Source: Phoma sp. XZ068
Taxonomy: Eukaryota > Ascomycota > Dothideomycetes > Pleosporales > Didymellaceae
NCBI GenBank assembly: GCA_004835665.1
Contig: RBKR01000028.1
Coordinates: forward strand, 186,001-250,000
DNA: 64,000 nucleotides
Direction: 5' to 3'
Each line of letters begins with the position of its first letter. Positions within the stretch are counted from its first letter, which is position 1. The translations under genes and the position numbers were made by a program. Under the pieces are notes generated by a model. It searched no databases. It was not told the origin of the DNA and worked only from the letters and a program-made list of their open reading frames with translations. This document shows, piece by piece, positions 53,300 to 63,782 of this stretch.

Positions 53300-55436
53300 A
53301 TGTCTCCTCCACTCGCGACTGCTTTAGGCAAGCATCGCTGTACGACATGCAACAAAGCCTACTCAACCAATAGCCACCTGCGCCGGCACGAGGCGACACG
53401 TAAAGACTCTGTGCACAATCGGGAGTTCACGGCTCACAGTGGTTAGATTCTGGCAGACAGGAGTTAACCTGCCCCCTGTGCCATGCTCAGTTCTCGAGAC
53501 GGTGTGTTTCTCTTAGCGCTAGCATCAGGCTGACACTGACAGAGAGACAGAGACCTCGCTCGACGACACGTCCAAAATTGTTCCACTCACGGCCATGAGG
53601 TCACCCTACCTACTTTGAAGCGCGGTAGGAAGCGGATATCCTGCGACAGATGTTCACAGCGGAAGCTGTCATGCGATACCAAGACACCGTGCATGCGCTG
53701 TCGCTCTGGTGGCACAACATGCACCTATGAGCAGCTACGCCTTGCTTCCTCGTCTGCTACCTCACACATTGCGGTTGATGTGCACCGGAGTCACAGAAAG
53801 GCTGGTAAAGCTGAGAACAGTGCTGGCGGAGAGGGCGGACGGATCTCCATTGATTTCCTTCTGAACTTCACGAATCCTTCGGGGTACCGTCCGTCCGCAG
53901 CGATTGCCACAGAAGCCGCCGAACTCAACACTGTCGAACACGGCGCTGACTCATGGGACCCACAGCTCCATCTGGAAGACCATCACACGGTACACAACCA
54001 GCCGTCTTGCGACCCTGGCGACTTCTCCGCCATGTTTTTTGGCTTTCCCTCGCTGATGCCTGAACAAGAAGAGGGGGGAGGGGGAAGCGTCCCCGTCATC
54101 AGAGATGGTTCTACGTCTGATGTGGAAGAAACGCCCGCCCTAGTAGCTCGCATAAGCGAGCTGCTATGTCAGCTATCTGCCCAGCGGAGCTCGAACATCG
54201 AACACGATAGTGATGTACAGGCGGATTTCGACGTACAGCTTGCAAAACTTGTGTTTACGGTGGGAAACGTGAGGCACTTTGTTTGGGGGTTTTTCCACTA
54301 TTTCCACGATCAGTTTCCTGTACTTCACAAGCCAACATTCGACAGTCAAGTGGCTTCGCTGCCCCTCCTGCTCACAGTTGTGCTTTTTGGATCACTGTCT
54401 TCGAACCCATCGGATGTTTCTATTGCGATGCGGCAGTTTTTTGATGTTGCGGAAGCCTATGTATTCAACCAACTGGTCTCCAGGCACATGCTGCAGCCAT
54501 CTCACGAAGCATGTAACACCAAGGACGAGCTTGAACTCCTCCAAGCAGGATTGTTGTTCTTGATGGTCCAGAACAACAGTAACGACCTGACAACACGACG
54601 GCGATTACGACTTCAGAGGATTCCGTCTCTCGTTGCTGCTGTGCGGGCTTCAGGATTGTTCGCGTACAAACGCCAGCATCTCGTCACTCGTAAGGATAGA
54701 CCTGAATGGCGGCTCTTTATGGCGGACGAGGCACGATTGAGGTATTGAAGTCTGGTGTGCATTCCTTGTCAGTCTTCGCTAACAGAAGCCGCAGGGTGGC
54801 CGCGTGGACGTTTATGACTGACAGCACTTTGGCGATTTTCTTCAACAGCTCCCCGCACGTGGCCATTTCTGAGATGATGGGAGATCTCCCGTGTGGAGAG
54901 GATCTGTTTAGAGCTGAGACAGCCGTCGAGTTCGAGCACGCAGTCTCGCCGGGGCCTCCGGGGCTGCCAGTTTCCACTTTCCCCCAACTCATGTCGACTC
55001 TTCTCTTCGCACCCGTGTCGGAGCCTCCAGTTCAGACGGAGATGCACGTCACTGCAGCGAGCTTGCTGATCCTTGTTTGCGGTATGGTATGTTCTCAACA
55101 AATTGATGAATCTGCAGCTGAGTACCTGTAGCGCTGCAGTCCATCGTCATGACCTCCAGGATGAACTTTCTAGCCCCAACAGCCGTTGAGGTCATGCTCT
55201 GCGCGTTGGACCAATGGGAACATCTGTGGGTTGTTTTAGACCAAACCGGCGAAGATGGAGTAGTGTCACACAAAGGGTTTGAGAGGCATGCCGTAGAATA
55301 CTGGTGGCTGGCGAGGACGCTCTTGAAGATGGTACAGTCAGGGGACCAAAGCTGCCACTACATGCAGCCTAACCCCTCAGACTCTGTGAAAGACCTGCAT
55401 GATTTTGTTCTCAAGTACAAAGACTACGTCGGGTAG
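53300..55436 (+). CDS. C2H2 plus Zn2Cys6 dual-finger transcription factor
   Basis: Five exons (53300-53399, 53447-53501, 53551-54741, 54795-55081, 55132-55436) with introns of 47-53 nt keep one frame and give 645 aa. Finger 1 is HRCTTCNKAYSTNSHLRRHEATH (residues about 12-34, split by intron 1), finger 2 CPLCHAQFSRRDLARRHVQNC. The Zn2Cys6 cluster has cysteines at 83, 86, 93, 99, 102 and 109. A fungal-specific regulatory region follows (FHDQFPVLHKPTFD; RVAAWTFMTDSTLAIFFN built across intron 3). Such dual-type factors act in the nucleus, often on neighbouring catabolic or secondary-metabolite genes. No defect found. The next gene downstream on the same strand is a PRISE reductase. Confidence 0.88.
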
Positions 55437-56331
55437 GCGACGAGAGCTCTCAAGTCAGCAAAACAAAACTCCAAGTAGTACCTGTACATTTGATGCTTCG
55501 GCGGATGCGGGACAGAGTACCATGTGTATGAATGGTCGAAAGTGAATGAAATGGCTGGTTGGATATCAGCGAAGGAGAAACATGGAGACTTTGAACACGT
55601 CGAAGGCGAAAAGATCCGTGTCCATTCACATTAACACTGCTGTATCTCGACAGACGGCTCTCGGGTCCTCCAATGCAGCATTCCAACATTGCAAAACCAG
55701 CCATTCTACTACAGTTCTCAGTTGTCCTATACCGCACTCACAGTTGTGAGCTGCATACGCATAGTGCTAGACGGGAGTGAGCGAGGAATGCCTGCATCAA
55801 CCCCAACCTGCGTTTGAGAATGTTTCAGAACAGGCACGGATGTAGCTCTGACGAAGAACACGGCCCGATCGAGCTGTCAAAACTTGTGACACGAATGGAT
55901 GATAACTGTAGCAATGTCTGACGCTTGAAAGAGTAGTCAAGTGGGGTGTTCGAATGCGTCGGCGGGTACAGACAGCGCTGGGAAACGCTCGGTCTAAGCT
56001 ATCAAAACATGAATTGCCACATGCCCTTGCGAATCTTGCGCTAAGAGCGATGAGCCTAGCAGCTCATGACGTTATGGATCCATACATCTGCAGCAAAGAG
56101 CTTCGGTCCAACACAGAATTTTTTCCCACGTTCAATGACTGGCTGAGCACGGGCGCTTGTTGCCTAGATTGTGTGGGCATCAAAGTCGGACCGCTTTGTA
56201 CACATGGTGATTTAAAGCCCAACATAAAAGGCATCCATCCAGTCACTGGAGTTGGGCCATCATCACAAAGCCTTCTCATTGCAGTACCTTCCTACCAGCA
56301 TCCAAGCCAAGCACGTACCACACAAGTCATC
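55437..56331. other. Intergenic stretch between regulator and reductase
   Basis: The frame of the reductase stays open upstream to 55954, but that part is unlike the family and probably untranslated. Nothing else seen. Confidence 0.45.
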
Positions 56332-57678
56332 ATGGTCCCCCAAAGCAACGACAGCTTCACTGTTCGCCAGTCTGGTGCCTATCGCAACCTGCCAACCTTC
56401 CCAACCGTCGCAGGCCTCACGGCAATCGTCCCTGGTGCGACTGGAATCTCAGGATGGAACACCATTCGCAGCTTGCTGGACTCTCCAACCCGGTGGACTA
56501 AGATCTACGCAATCTCCCGAAGTCCGCCGAGCAAGGAGTTGACTGGTTTGCTGTCTAGTGAGCAACAGTCACGTGTACAGAACCTCCCTGTAGACTTCTC
56601 CAGTAGCCCCAGAGAGATTGCGAAATCGTTGGGTCTGATTCGAGAGCTCGATCCATACGTGTTTTTCTACGCCTACATGCAACCGAAGACCGAAGACGAT
56701 GAGACCGTATGGTCGAATGTTGAGAAGCTGGAGAAAGTAAACGGTAGCTTGTTGTCCTCATTCCTGGAAGCTTTGGAAATCGCGGAAGTGACACCGAAAA
56801 GGATTCTCTTGCAGACCGGAGGAAAGAACTACGGACTGCAACATGGTCATGGACCGCAGCCCTGCGTCGAGTCAGATCCTCAGCCACGACACCTAGGCCC
56901 AAACTTTTACTATCCGCAAGAGGACAGCCTTGTCGACTACTGCAAGCGACACCCAAAAACATCATGGAACGTGATCCGTCCTTTTGGAGTGATGGGTTCA
57001 GCCGTCAAAGCGCAGATGAGCGGACTGTATCTCTTCTGTGTCTACTCCGCGGTACAAGCACACAAGAAGGAGCCGCTGTACTTTCCTGGAGACTGGAACA
57101 GCTGGCAGGGCCCGGCCCCGATGTCGACTGCTCGCTTGACCGGCTATCTTAGCGAATGGGCTGTCTTGCATGACAGCTGTAAAAATCAGGCCTACAACTC
57201 GATCGACTCCAACTCGATGACATTTGAGCGGTTTCTAGCCGAGCTAGCGCGCTGGTATGGCAACGAGAAAGGTGCCGCTGGCCCCCCAGAAGACCTCTCG
57301 AAGTTTGAAAACGCCGAGCTCAGAGGAGGTAAGGACTGTCCTCTTGGTCACGGCCCTCCCCTCATAGTTGGCTCCAGCTTCAAGATGTTGGACTGGGCGC
57401 AGAAACAGTGCAACAGGAATGCTTGGAAAGAGATCATGAAAGCTTCCGGAGGAGTCATCACAGCTGATCCCTTTGAGGAAGATGTTGTTAAGGAGAACTT
57501 TCAGTTGCTTGACATCTACTTCTCGATAGTGGTCACTGCGAGCATGAACAAGGCTCGACTACAAGGGTGGACAGGCTTTGCCGATACCGTTGAGGCTGCG
57601 TTCGAATCGGTCCAGGAGATGGTCGGCATGGGACTGCTGCCCCCTGTTGTTGCAGACGCCGCTCATCCGTTGGTTTGA
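56332..57678 (+). CDS. PRISE-family NAD(P)-dependent reductase (SDR fold)
   Basis: A single-exon 448-aa protein from ATG 56332; the frame is open further upstream but conserved sequence begins only here. The Rossmann motif is AIVPGATGISGWN (residues 32-44), followed by YAISRSPP. The PRISE signature replaces the classical YxxxK: LQTGGKNYGLQHG with Lys 165 and Tyr 167, then NFYYPQEDSL and TSWNVIRPFGVMG. The family (progesterone 5-beta-reductase/iridoid-synthase-like) reduces enones; fungal members occur in secondary-metabolite clusters. Its substrate here cannot be told. Context: directly downstream of a regulator, same strand, and convergent with the glycosylase gene. Confidence 0.88.
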   Translation: MVPQSNDSFTVRQSGAYRNLPTFPTVAGLTAIVPGATGISGWNTIRSLLDSPTRWTKIYAISRSPPSKELTGLLSSEQQSRVQNLPVDFSSSPREIAKSLGLIRELDPYVFFYAYMQPKTEDDETVWSNVEKLEKVNGSLLSSFLEALEIAEVTPKRILLQTGGKNYGLQHGHGPQPCVESDPQPRHLGPNFYYPQEDSLVDYCKRHPKTSWNVIRPFGVMGSAVKAQMSGLYLFCVYSAVQAHKKEPLYFPGDWNSWQGPAPMSTARLTGYLSEWAVLHDSCKNQAYNSIDSNSMTFERFLAELARWYGNEKGAAGPPEDLSKFENAELRGGKDCPLGHGPPLIVGSSFKMLDWAQKQCNRNAWKEIMKASGGVITADPFEEDVVKENFQLLDIYFSIVVTASMNKARLQGWTGFADTVEAAFESVQEMVGMGLLPPVVADAAHPLV

Positions 57679-58099
57679 TGATCAGCGTACCACGTCTGAT
57701 ATCTGTTTTGTGCTTTAGTCCAGCTGTCTGTGCTGTCTAGTCTAGTCAGGTGTTTAATGTGCAGGATCTGGTTAATAGGAACCAGGGCGTCGGAATGTCC
57801 TTACAAGAGCTGAACACGGGGCCCTGAGAGATGGCTGGCCAGATGATCCATGAGCTTCGACACAATGGAGACAACATCCACTGGTTGATTGGTCAAAGTT
57901 TTTCCAGATAGTGTAGTCAATTTTCAATTCAAACGTGCGATTAAAATACCAGACGCGAGTTAGACCGCAATCCACCTCGCATCAGGCGCACGCCACCTTC
58001 CGCATTCAAGCTCCTAACACTTGCGTTCTTGAACTGCTTCTCATCTCCCGGTCGCGCACTTCAGCAACGGATTGCGTTACGCTGAGCCGAAGTCCAAGC
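57679..58099. other. Convergent intergenic region
   Basis: It separates the stop of the reductase (plus) from the stop of the glycosylase (minus). No feature recognised. Confidence 0.5.
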
Positions 58100-59075
58100 T
58101 CACGCTTTGAGCTGTTTCCTCACCTCCTTCTGGACCTCGCATTGCTGTTCCCCTTTGCTCCCGCCACGGCAGGCAGGACAGGTACGCCCATGCTGGATGA
58201 GGAAGAAGTGCAGCTTGAACTTCAGCTCAACTGGAATGACTGCGTCCAGGTGTAACTGAGTCTTCTCGCGAGTAGCCTCCTTCGGTCTCCAGCCCCACAA
58301 GCCAGCGATGCGGTAGACGTGGGTGTCCACGGTAAAGCGATTCCTCTTCAGACACCAACCCATCACCACGAAGGCGGACTTTGGACCGACGTACTTGTAG
58401 CTCATGAGCTCCTTCATGGCGTCCTCATCGCTTGCATCCAGAAGATGGTCGAGATTCCAGCGTCCATACCGTCTTTTGACTTCTTCAAGGATGGATGTAA
58501 TGATCTTGGCTTTTCTGATGTGGAGCCCACCGCAGCGAATAGTGTCTTGGAGTTTCTCTGATCCACCAGCATAAATTTCGTCGTAGGCAAAGACGGACCC
58601 GTAGACCTTCTTCATACTGTCCATCGCACGCTTCGCATTGCTCCAACTCGTAGCCTGGCTGAGGACTGCAACGATCAACGCATCTAGCACGAAGGGGATC
58701 GTCTCAGGCGTGTTCGTGTCTTCAAACTCAGCTTCCACGGCGTCGTTGTGCAGCTTGTAGAGAATGTCGTATGCTAGCTGGCACTCGCGGCATGTAGGGT
58801 GACCAAAGTCAGGATACGGGGTTGACGTTGCGTTGGCTGACCACGACTTCCATTTCTTCTCTGCACTTCTTTCGTCTTGGGCCTTGGCCTTATCCAGATT
58901 GATCTTGCTGCCTTGGTCGTCTGTATCTTCTCTTTCACGCTTGGTTTTCGCAGGAATGTGCTTCTTGGCAGGATGGTTTGCTATTAGACTCCCATTTCGA
59001 TCGCTGAACGTCTCGTCGCTAACTGTGGATTCAGAGCGCTTTCTCTTGGATGCTTTAGGTACGGTACCGGTACTG
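58100..59075 (-). pseudogene. HhH-GPD DNA glycosylase (endonuclease III-like), 5' end cut by transposon
   Basis: The open frame runs from the edge of pogo A (59075) to a stop at 58100, about 325 codons, with no stop and no good start ATG in its first part. It begins with a basic Ser-rich tail (ASKRKRSESTVSD; nuclear signal likely), then CRECQLAYDILYKLHND, the HhH core YKYVGPKSAFVVMGW with a Lys in the catalytic position, and Asp in FTVDTHVYRIAG. A C-terminal CPAC plus later Cys is a partial iron-sulfur pattern. By family it removes oxidised bases. The frame is otherwise intact, so the pogo A/B insertion is the only visible damage. Confidence 0.82.
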
Positions 59076-59165
59076 TAACGTGGTGGCGCACGTGCCGACC
59101 AGTGTCGCGTGGCGACCCCAAACTCAAAACAACACCATACTTTGACGCGTCATTACTCAACCACC

Positions 59166-61194
59166 ATGAAAGCTATTGATGATGCGCTTGCAGCTATTGA
59201 TGCGCTGAATCCAGGAGAAAAACTTTGCTATAAGGATATTGCTGCCAAGTTTGGTGTATCTCGTATTACTCTCGCGCGGAGACACAAGCGTGTTCAAGCA
59301 CCTCCAGAGACTAAGAACGTCAACCAACAAAAACTCCACCCACTACAAGAAAAGCAGCTTATATTGTATATAAATAAGCTAACAGAGCGAGGTCTACCTC
59401 CTACACGGTCATTTATACAAAAATACGCGTCCCAGATTGCCTGAGAACCCGTCTCTAAGTCCTGGGTTACCCGCTTCCTCCACCGTCACCCCGATCAACT
59501 AGTATCCAAATGGACAACCGGCATGGATCGCAATTGTCACCAAGCTGATTTAGGGGCAAGTTATAGCTAATATTTTGATATCCTACATACCAAATTTGCT
59601 GAGTACGACGTTGAGCCACAGCACACATACAATATGGATGAGAAGGGCTTCTTGATGGGTATTGCGGCTCGTTCAAAACGAGTATTCAGCAAGCGATTGT
59701 GGGAACAAAAAAGGGTTAGAGAAGCCATGCAGGATGGTTCTCGCGAGTGGATTACTGTTGTAGCATGTGTGTGTGCTGACGGATTAGTGTTACCACTGAG
59801 CCTCATATTTGCGTTGGCAAGTAACGATATACAAGCAAGCTGGGTGGACCAAATCAAGCCAGGAGAACACTCAGTAGTAGTCAGCTCATCCCCAACCGGC
59901 TGGACGAACGACGATATTGGCTTATCCTGGCTCAAAAACGTCTTCGATCGATATACTAAGGAGAAAGCTTGACGTTAATACCGAGTACTTATACTTGACG
60001 GGCATGGGTCACATACTACTGTCAGATTGTCAAATACAAGGAAAGAGCGATAAATAGTAGGACCGATAACTAGTGCGATCTACGGAACCTCCGGAAGCAG
60101 AGGAGCTATAGAAGAAAGCAGCAGACAGAACACAATCAATGATAATCCACTCTGCCCACAACATTCATTAAATTCTGACAACTACACCTGCTTTTATTGA
60201 CTATTGTTATGAAAACAGGATACTCCTGGCTGTATTTCCTCCCCATTCAACCCACACGCTACAGCCGCTTGATGTGTGCTTGTTCAAGCCACTCTCACAG
60301 GCCTACTCTAACGAGCTTACTGCTTTCCTTGAGAGGAGCCAGGGGCTCTCAAAACTCCGGAAGGGTGACTTCTTCCCCCTATTCTGGAAGGCGTGGCAGG
60401 CCTCATTTCAGGAATCTACAATACTTACCTCCTTCAGAGCCACTGGTATATGGCCCCCTGACCCCTCTGTTATACTTAAAAGGTTTAACAATACCACCCT
60501 ACATGACCAAGGCTCACGAGAGAGCTCAACTTCGAATCTCAGCGCGTCGGATTGGAGGAAAATGAGGCGTATAATCAAGGAGAACGTTATGGATATTGAG
60601 AAAAAGGATGTGAAACAGCTCACTGAGGCAATACATATACTCACGGCCCGTGTTGACCTTGTTACACATGAGAAGGAGGGCCTCAGTGAGCATATATCCT
60701 ATCAGGGGAAGCAGAAAAAGAAGAGGAAGACTCTTGATCTTAAGGAGTACTATGGTGGCTTGAATATGTGGACTCCAACGAAGGTTGCAGTATCACAGGA
60801 GCGTCGACAGGCACATGATCGTAAGCTACTTGAACAACAACTCCAAAAAAGTGAGAAGAAGAAGATCCGAGCAGAAGTGAGTAAATACAACAAGGAAATA
60901 GCTCAGGAGAAGCGTGAGGCAGCGGCAAGAGCCAAGGCAGTACGTGTGAAGGAGAAGGCAGAACAAGCAGCTGAAAAACAGCGTCAGAAGGAAGCTCGCA
61001 ACGCTGAAAAAGCTATACAATTATCCCAAAAGGGTAAGAGGAAGGCTTCAACAGTACCTATACAGAAGAACAAGCGTCAAAAACGAGCTGGTGATGGTAG
61101 AGGTAGCCATATCAACACCGGGGTTCCCCCAACCCCCCCACCCATTACAACGTCACGAGGCCGCAACATCAAGCTTCCAAGTAAATTTAAATAA
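59166..61194 (+). pseudogene. Pogo-type transposase, element A, broken
   Basis: N-terminal HTH (KLCYKDIAAKFGVSRITLARR), then stops after QKYASQIA (59443) and in the stretch to 59600. The catalytic part YNMDEKGFLMG to FDRYTKEKA (59634-59970) is cut by a solo LTR. After it, PLDVCLFKPLSQAY and the coiled C-terminus continue to 61194 with a frame change. The region GIWPPDPSVILKRF is uninterrupted here and shows the empty state of the site used by the LINE in element C. Confidence 0.88.
60020..60180. mobile_element. Solo LTR (161 bp) inside pogo A
   Basis: The sequence starts TGTCAGATTG and ends AATTCTGACA (TG...CA with short inverted ends). It is flanked by the 5-bp direct repeat ACTAC (60015-60019 and 60181-60185). 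The homologous position in pogo C (CACATACAACACCTGC, near 13770) lacks it. Size, ends and 5-bp duplication are those of a retrotransposon LTR left after recombination; a Copia-type origin is likely but not proven. Confidence 0.8.
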
Positions 61195-61348
61195 GCCAAA
61201 TTGATCGCAAGCATTACTATACTACTCCACCACAAAATCTTGTAATAATAGCTGTTGTGTGTGGCTCTAGAGCCTCATTTTTGTGAGGATTGTGAGGTTG
61301 TTTTGTGGTCGCCACGCGACACTGGTCGGCACGTGCGCCACCACGTTA

Positions 61349-63484
61349 CCGTGTCCGTGCACCGAACGCCCGGAGTCACCGAACGCCCGGTGCACCACAT
61401 CAACACCAGTTTTCAACGCGTGATAACTCAACAACCATGCCAGGATTAAAAGATGCGCTTAATCAGATTAATGCACTAAAGCCAGGAGAAAAACTTATAT
61501 ATACTCATATAGCGGATAAGCATAGTGTTTCGCGCACAACATTGTCGCGCGCGCATCGAGCTGTGCAGGTCCCCCGGCACGTCGCCTACCACAACAACCG
61601 CAAACTCAACGACCAGCAAGAAGATGACCTAGTCGCGTATATAGAAGAGCTTACCGCGCGTCACTTACCACCTACGAGGCGTATGGTGCAAAAATTTGCA
61701 TCTACAGTTGCCTCAGAGCGCTGCTCCGATAGCTGGGTTACGCGCTTCCTCAGGCGTCACCGCACCAAGCTCACCTCTTAATGGGCGACGGGTATGGACT
61801 CCAATCGTCACAACGCTGAATCAGGGCATAAGTACGATTTGTACTTCAAGCTTCTGCAGCAGAAGATCACTGAGTATAACCTTAAGCCTGAGCACACGTA
61901 CAATATGGATGAGAAGGGCTTCGCTATTGGGGTGCTGGGCAGGTCAAAACGCATATTCAGCAGGCGTCAATATGAGAAGAAGGAGGTTAGGCAGGCTCGT
62001 CAAGATGGCTCACGTGAGTGGGTGAGCCTATTGGCTGCAATTTGTGCGGATGGTACTGCTCTTCCCCCTGGCATCATCTTTGGCTCGAAAAACTCCACGA
62101 TCCAGAGCCATTGGGTGGCCGATATTGCGGCTGGAAAGCACCAAATTCACGTGGCTTCTTCGCCCACCGGCTGGACGAACAGTGATATTGGATTAGCATG
62201 GCTTGAACAGGTGTTTGACCGTTATACCAAGCCAAAGGCGCGGTTGAAGTACCGCCTCTTGATTGTGGATGGCCATGGGAGTCACCTGACGCAGCCTTTC
62301 ATCGAGTACTGTCATCAAAAACGGATCATACTTGCCATATTACCCCCTCACAGTACCCAGACTCTGCAGCCGTTGGACGTAGTCTGCTTCAAGCCTCTCT
62401 CTTCTCACTACAGTAGTGAACTCGACGACCACCTCCAGCAGTCTCAAGGCCTATACCCGCTGTCAAAAGCTGACTTTTTCAGCCTATTCTGGCCTGCCTG
62501 GGTATCCACGTTCGATGCCGAGCTTATACAAAAGGCCTTCACAGCCACCGGTATATCCCCGGTAAACGCCGACGTTATACTCGATAGGTTCCGCCGCACA
62601 ACACCTGATGACTCGGGATCAGTCTCCTCTGCTTCTACAGCTTATTCTGCAGACGAGTGGCTTAAGGCTTGCTCTACGCTGCGTGCGGAGGTGAAGGATC
62701 CTCGCAGTGTAGGTGCGCGGAAGCTGGGTCAAACTATCCACCACCTCTCAACCCAGGTAGAGCTCCTTCACGACGAACTTGAAGGCTTGCGCAGGAAGCT
62801 ATACCAAAAGCAGAAGCGTCAGAAGCAACCTCATAAGCAATTAGACTTGCAACAACACCAGGAGTATCACGGCGGAGCGATAATGTGGTCTCCTCGAGCC
62901 TTCCGCGAGGCGCGCGCTCGCATGGCTGTTGCAGAACAAGAGAAGGAGGATGAAGAGCTAAAAAAGGCTGAGATGAAGGAGTTGGCAGCTGCTACTAAGC
63001 TATACGAGGCCAAACTAGCAGAAGAAAAGCGTGTGGCGCGGGCGAGGGAGAAGGAAGAGCGAGACAAGTTGAAGGCTGTGAAGGCCCAGGAAGTAGCTGA
63101 ACGCAAGGCTGAACGAGAGCGTCAAAAACAGGCTCGCAACGCTGAAAAAGCTATAAAACTGCCCCAAAGAGGCAACTGCACAACCTTAAAAGCTTTTGCA
63201 GTTAAACAGAAGCCTGCGCGTCGTGGTGTGGGTGCTCGTAGTCATCCGAAGCCTGCAACGCCTCCTCCGCCAGCTCGCACTCACACCACCCGCAGCGGCC
63301 GCACCGCCACCCTATATAATTAATTTGTTTGGAGGAATATCGTTGCATAGGTCTATAGAACAAACCACCACGTTTTCTTACATTATTAACTATTGTATGT
63401 GGCTCTACAACCTCATTTCTGTGGTGGGCGTGCAGGCCCGGAGCGGGCGTTCGGTGACTCCGGGCGTTCGGTGCACGGACACGG
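61349..63484 (+). mobile_element. Pogo/Fot1-like element B
   Basis: A 2136-bp element with 41-bp terminal inverted repeats (61349-61389 and 63444-63484) flanked by TA (61347-61348 and 63485-63486). Each terminal repeat holds the 13-mer CACCGAACGCCCG twice, probably transposase binding sites. Its left TA is the right TA of element A. Confidence 0.93.
61437..63323 (+). pseudogene. Pogo-type DDD transposase, element B, one nonsense codon
   Basis: The frame of 629 codons from ATG 61437 has a single TAA at 61779-61781 where element A encodes Lys (VSKW). HTH: YTHIADKHSVSRTTLSRAHR; CENP-B-like second helix region: RHLPPTRRMVQKFA. Catalytic Asp residues: YNMDEKGF, LLIVDGHGSH and LQPLDVVCFKPL. A coiled, charged C-terminus with MWSPRAFREARARM ends in TRSGRTATLYN. 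Apart from the stop the gene is complete; readthrough or a start after the stop (ATG 61797) would still give the catalytic core. Confidence 0.9.
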
Positions 63485-63486
63485 TA

Positions 63487-63520
63487 GCGTTACATCGGCA
63501 CTTTGAGTCGATCCCGACAT
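63487..63520 (-). other. Possible original start of the glycosylase gene
   Basis: On the far side of elements A and B the minus strand has an ATG at 63520 followed by MSGSTQSADVT up to the TA. It is in the right place and direction to be the missing 5' end of the glycosylase. However, joining across one TA does not keep frame, so an intron or a small indel must also be assumed. Inference only. Confidence 0.35.
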
Positions 63521-63782
63521 GGTGGGAGACCGGTGCGGTATCAAGCTAAATTCGCTACACTGCTCACGCCAAGCCTGGACATTGATGAATAAGCCTGACG
63601 CTAGCGGCCAGCACGCACTAGTGGCACTTGGCCGTACCTATAGGCGGCGGGACCAAACAAGGATGGCGAGCGCTGAGCTGTCTGTGCGAGGCGGAGTTAC
63701 TTGGTGTGGGCTGCCAACCACAACAAAGCACCAAACCACACATCACTCGCCAGCAACGCAACAATGTCTTGACACTCACAAC
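63521..63782. promoter_or_regulatory. Probable divergent promoter region
   Basis: It lies between the ATG at 63520 (minus) and the ATG at 63783 (plus). C/A-rich plus-strand leader (CCAACCACAACAAAGC) precedes the right-hand gene. Confidence 0.35.

Larger units (their letters stand above)
59078..61346 (+). mobile_element. Pogo/Fot1-like element A
   Basis: The 40-bp inverted repeats (59078-59117 and 61307-61346) are exact inverses; they begin ACGTGGTGGCGCACGTGCCG. TA flanks it at 59076-59077 and 61347-61348. It carries a broken transposase and a 161-bp solo LTR. Without the LTR insertion it is about 2.1 kb. The right TA is shared with element B. Confidence 0.93.

Noticed and set aside
55954..56331. 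125-residue N-terminal extension of the PRISE reductase
   Set aside because: The extension has no resemblance to the family; the Rossmann fold begins 30-odd residues after ATG 56332, the usual distance.
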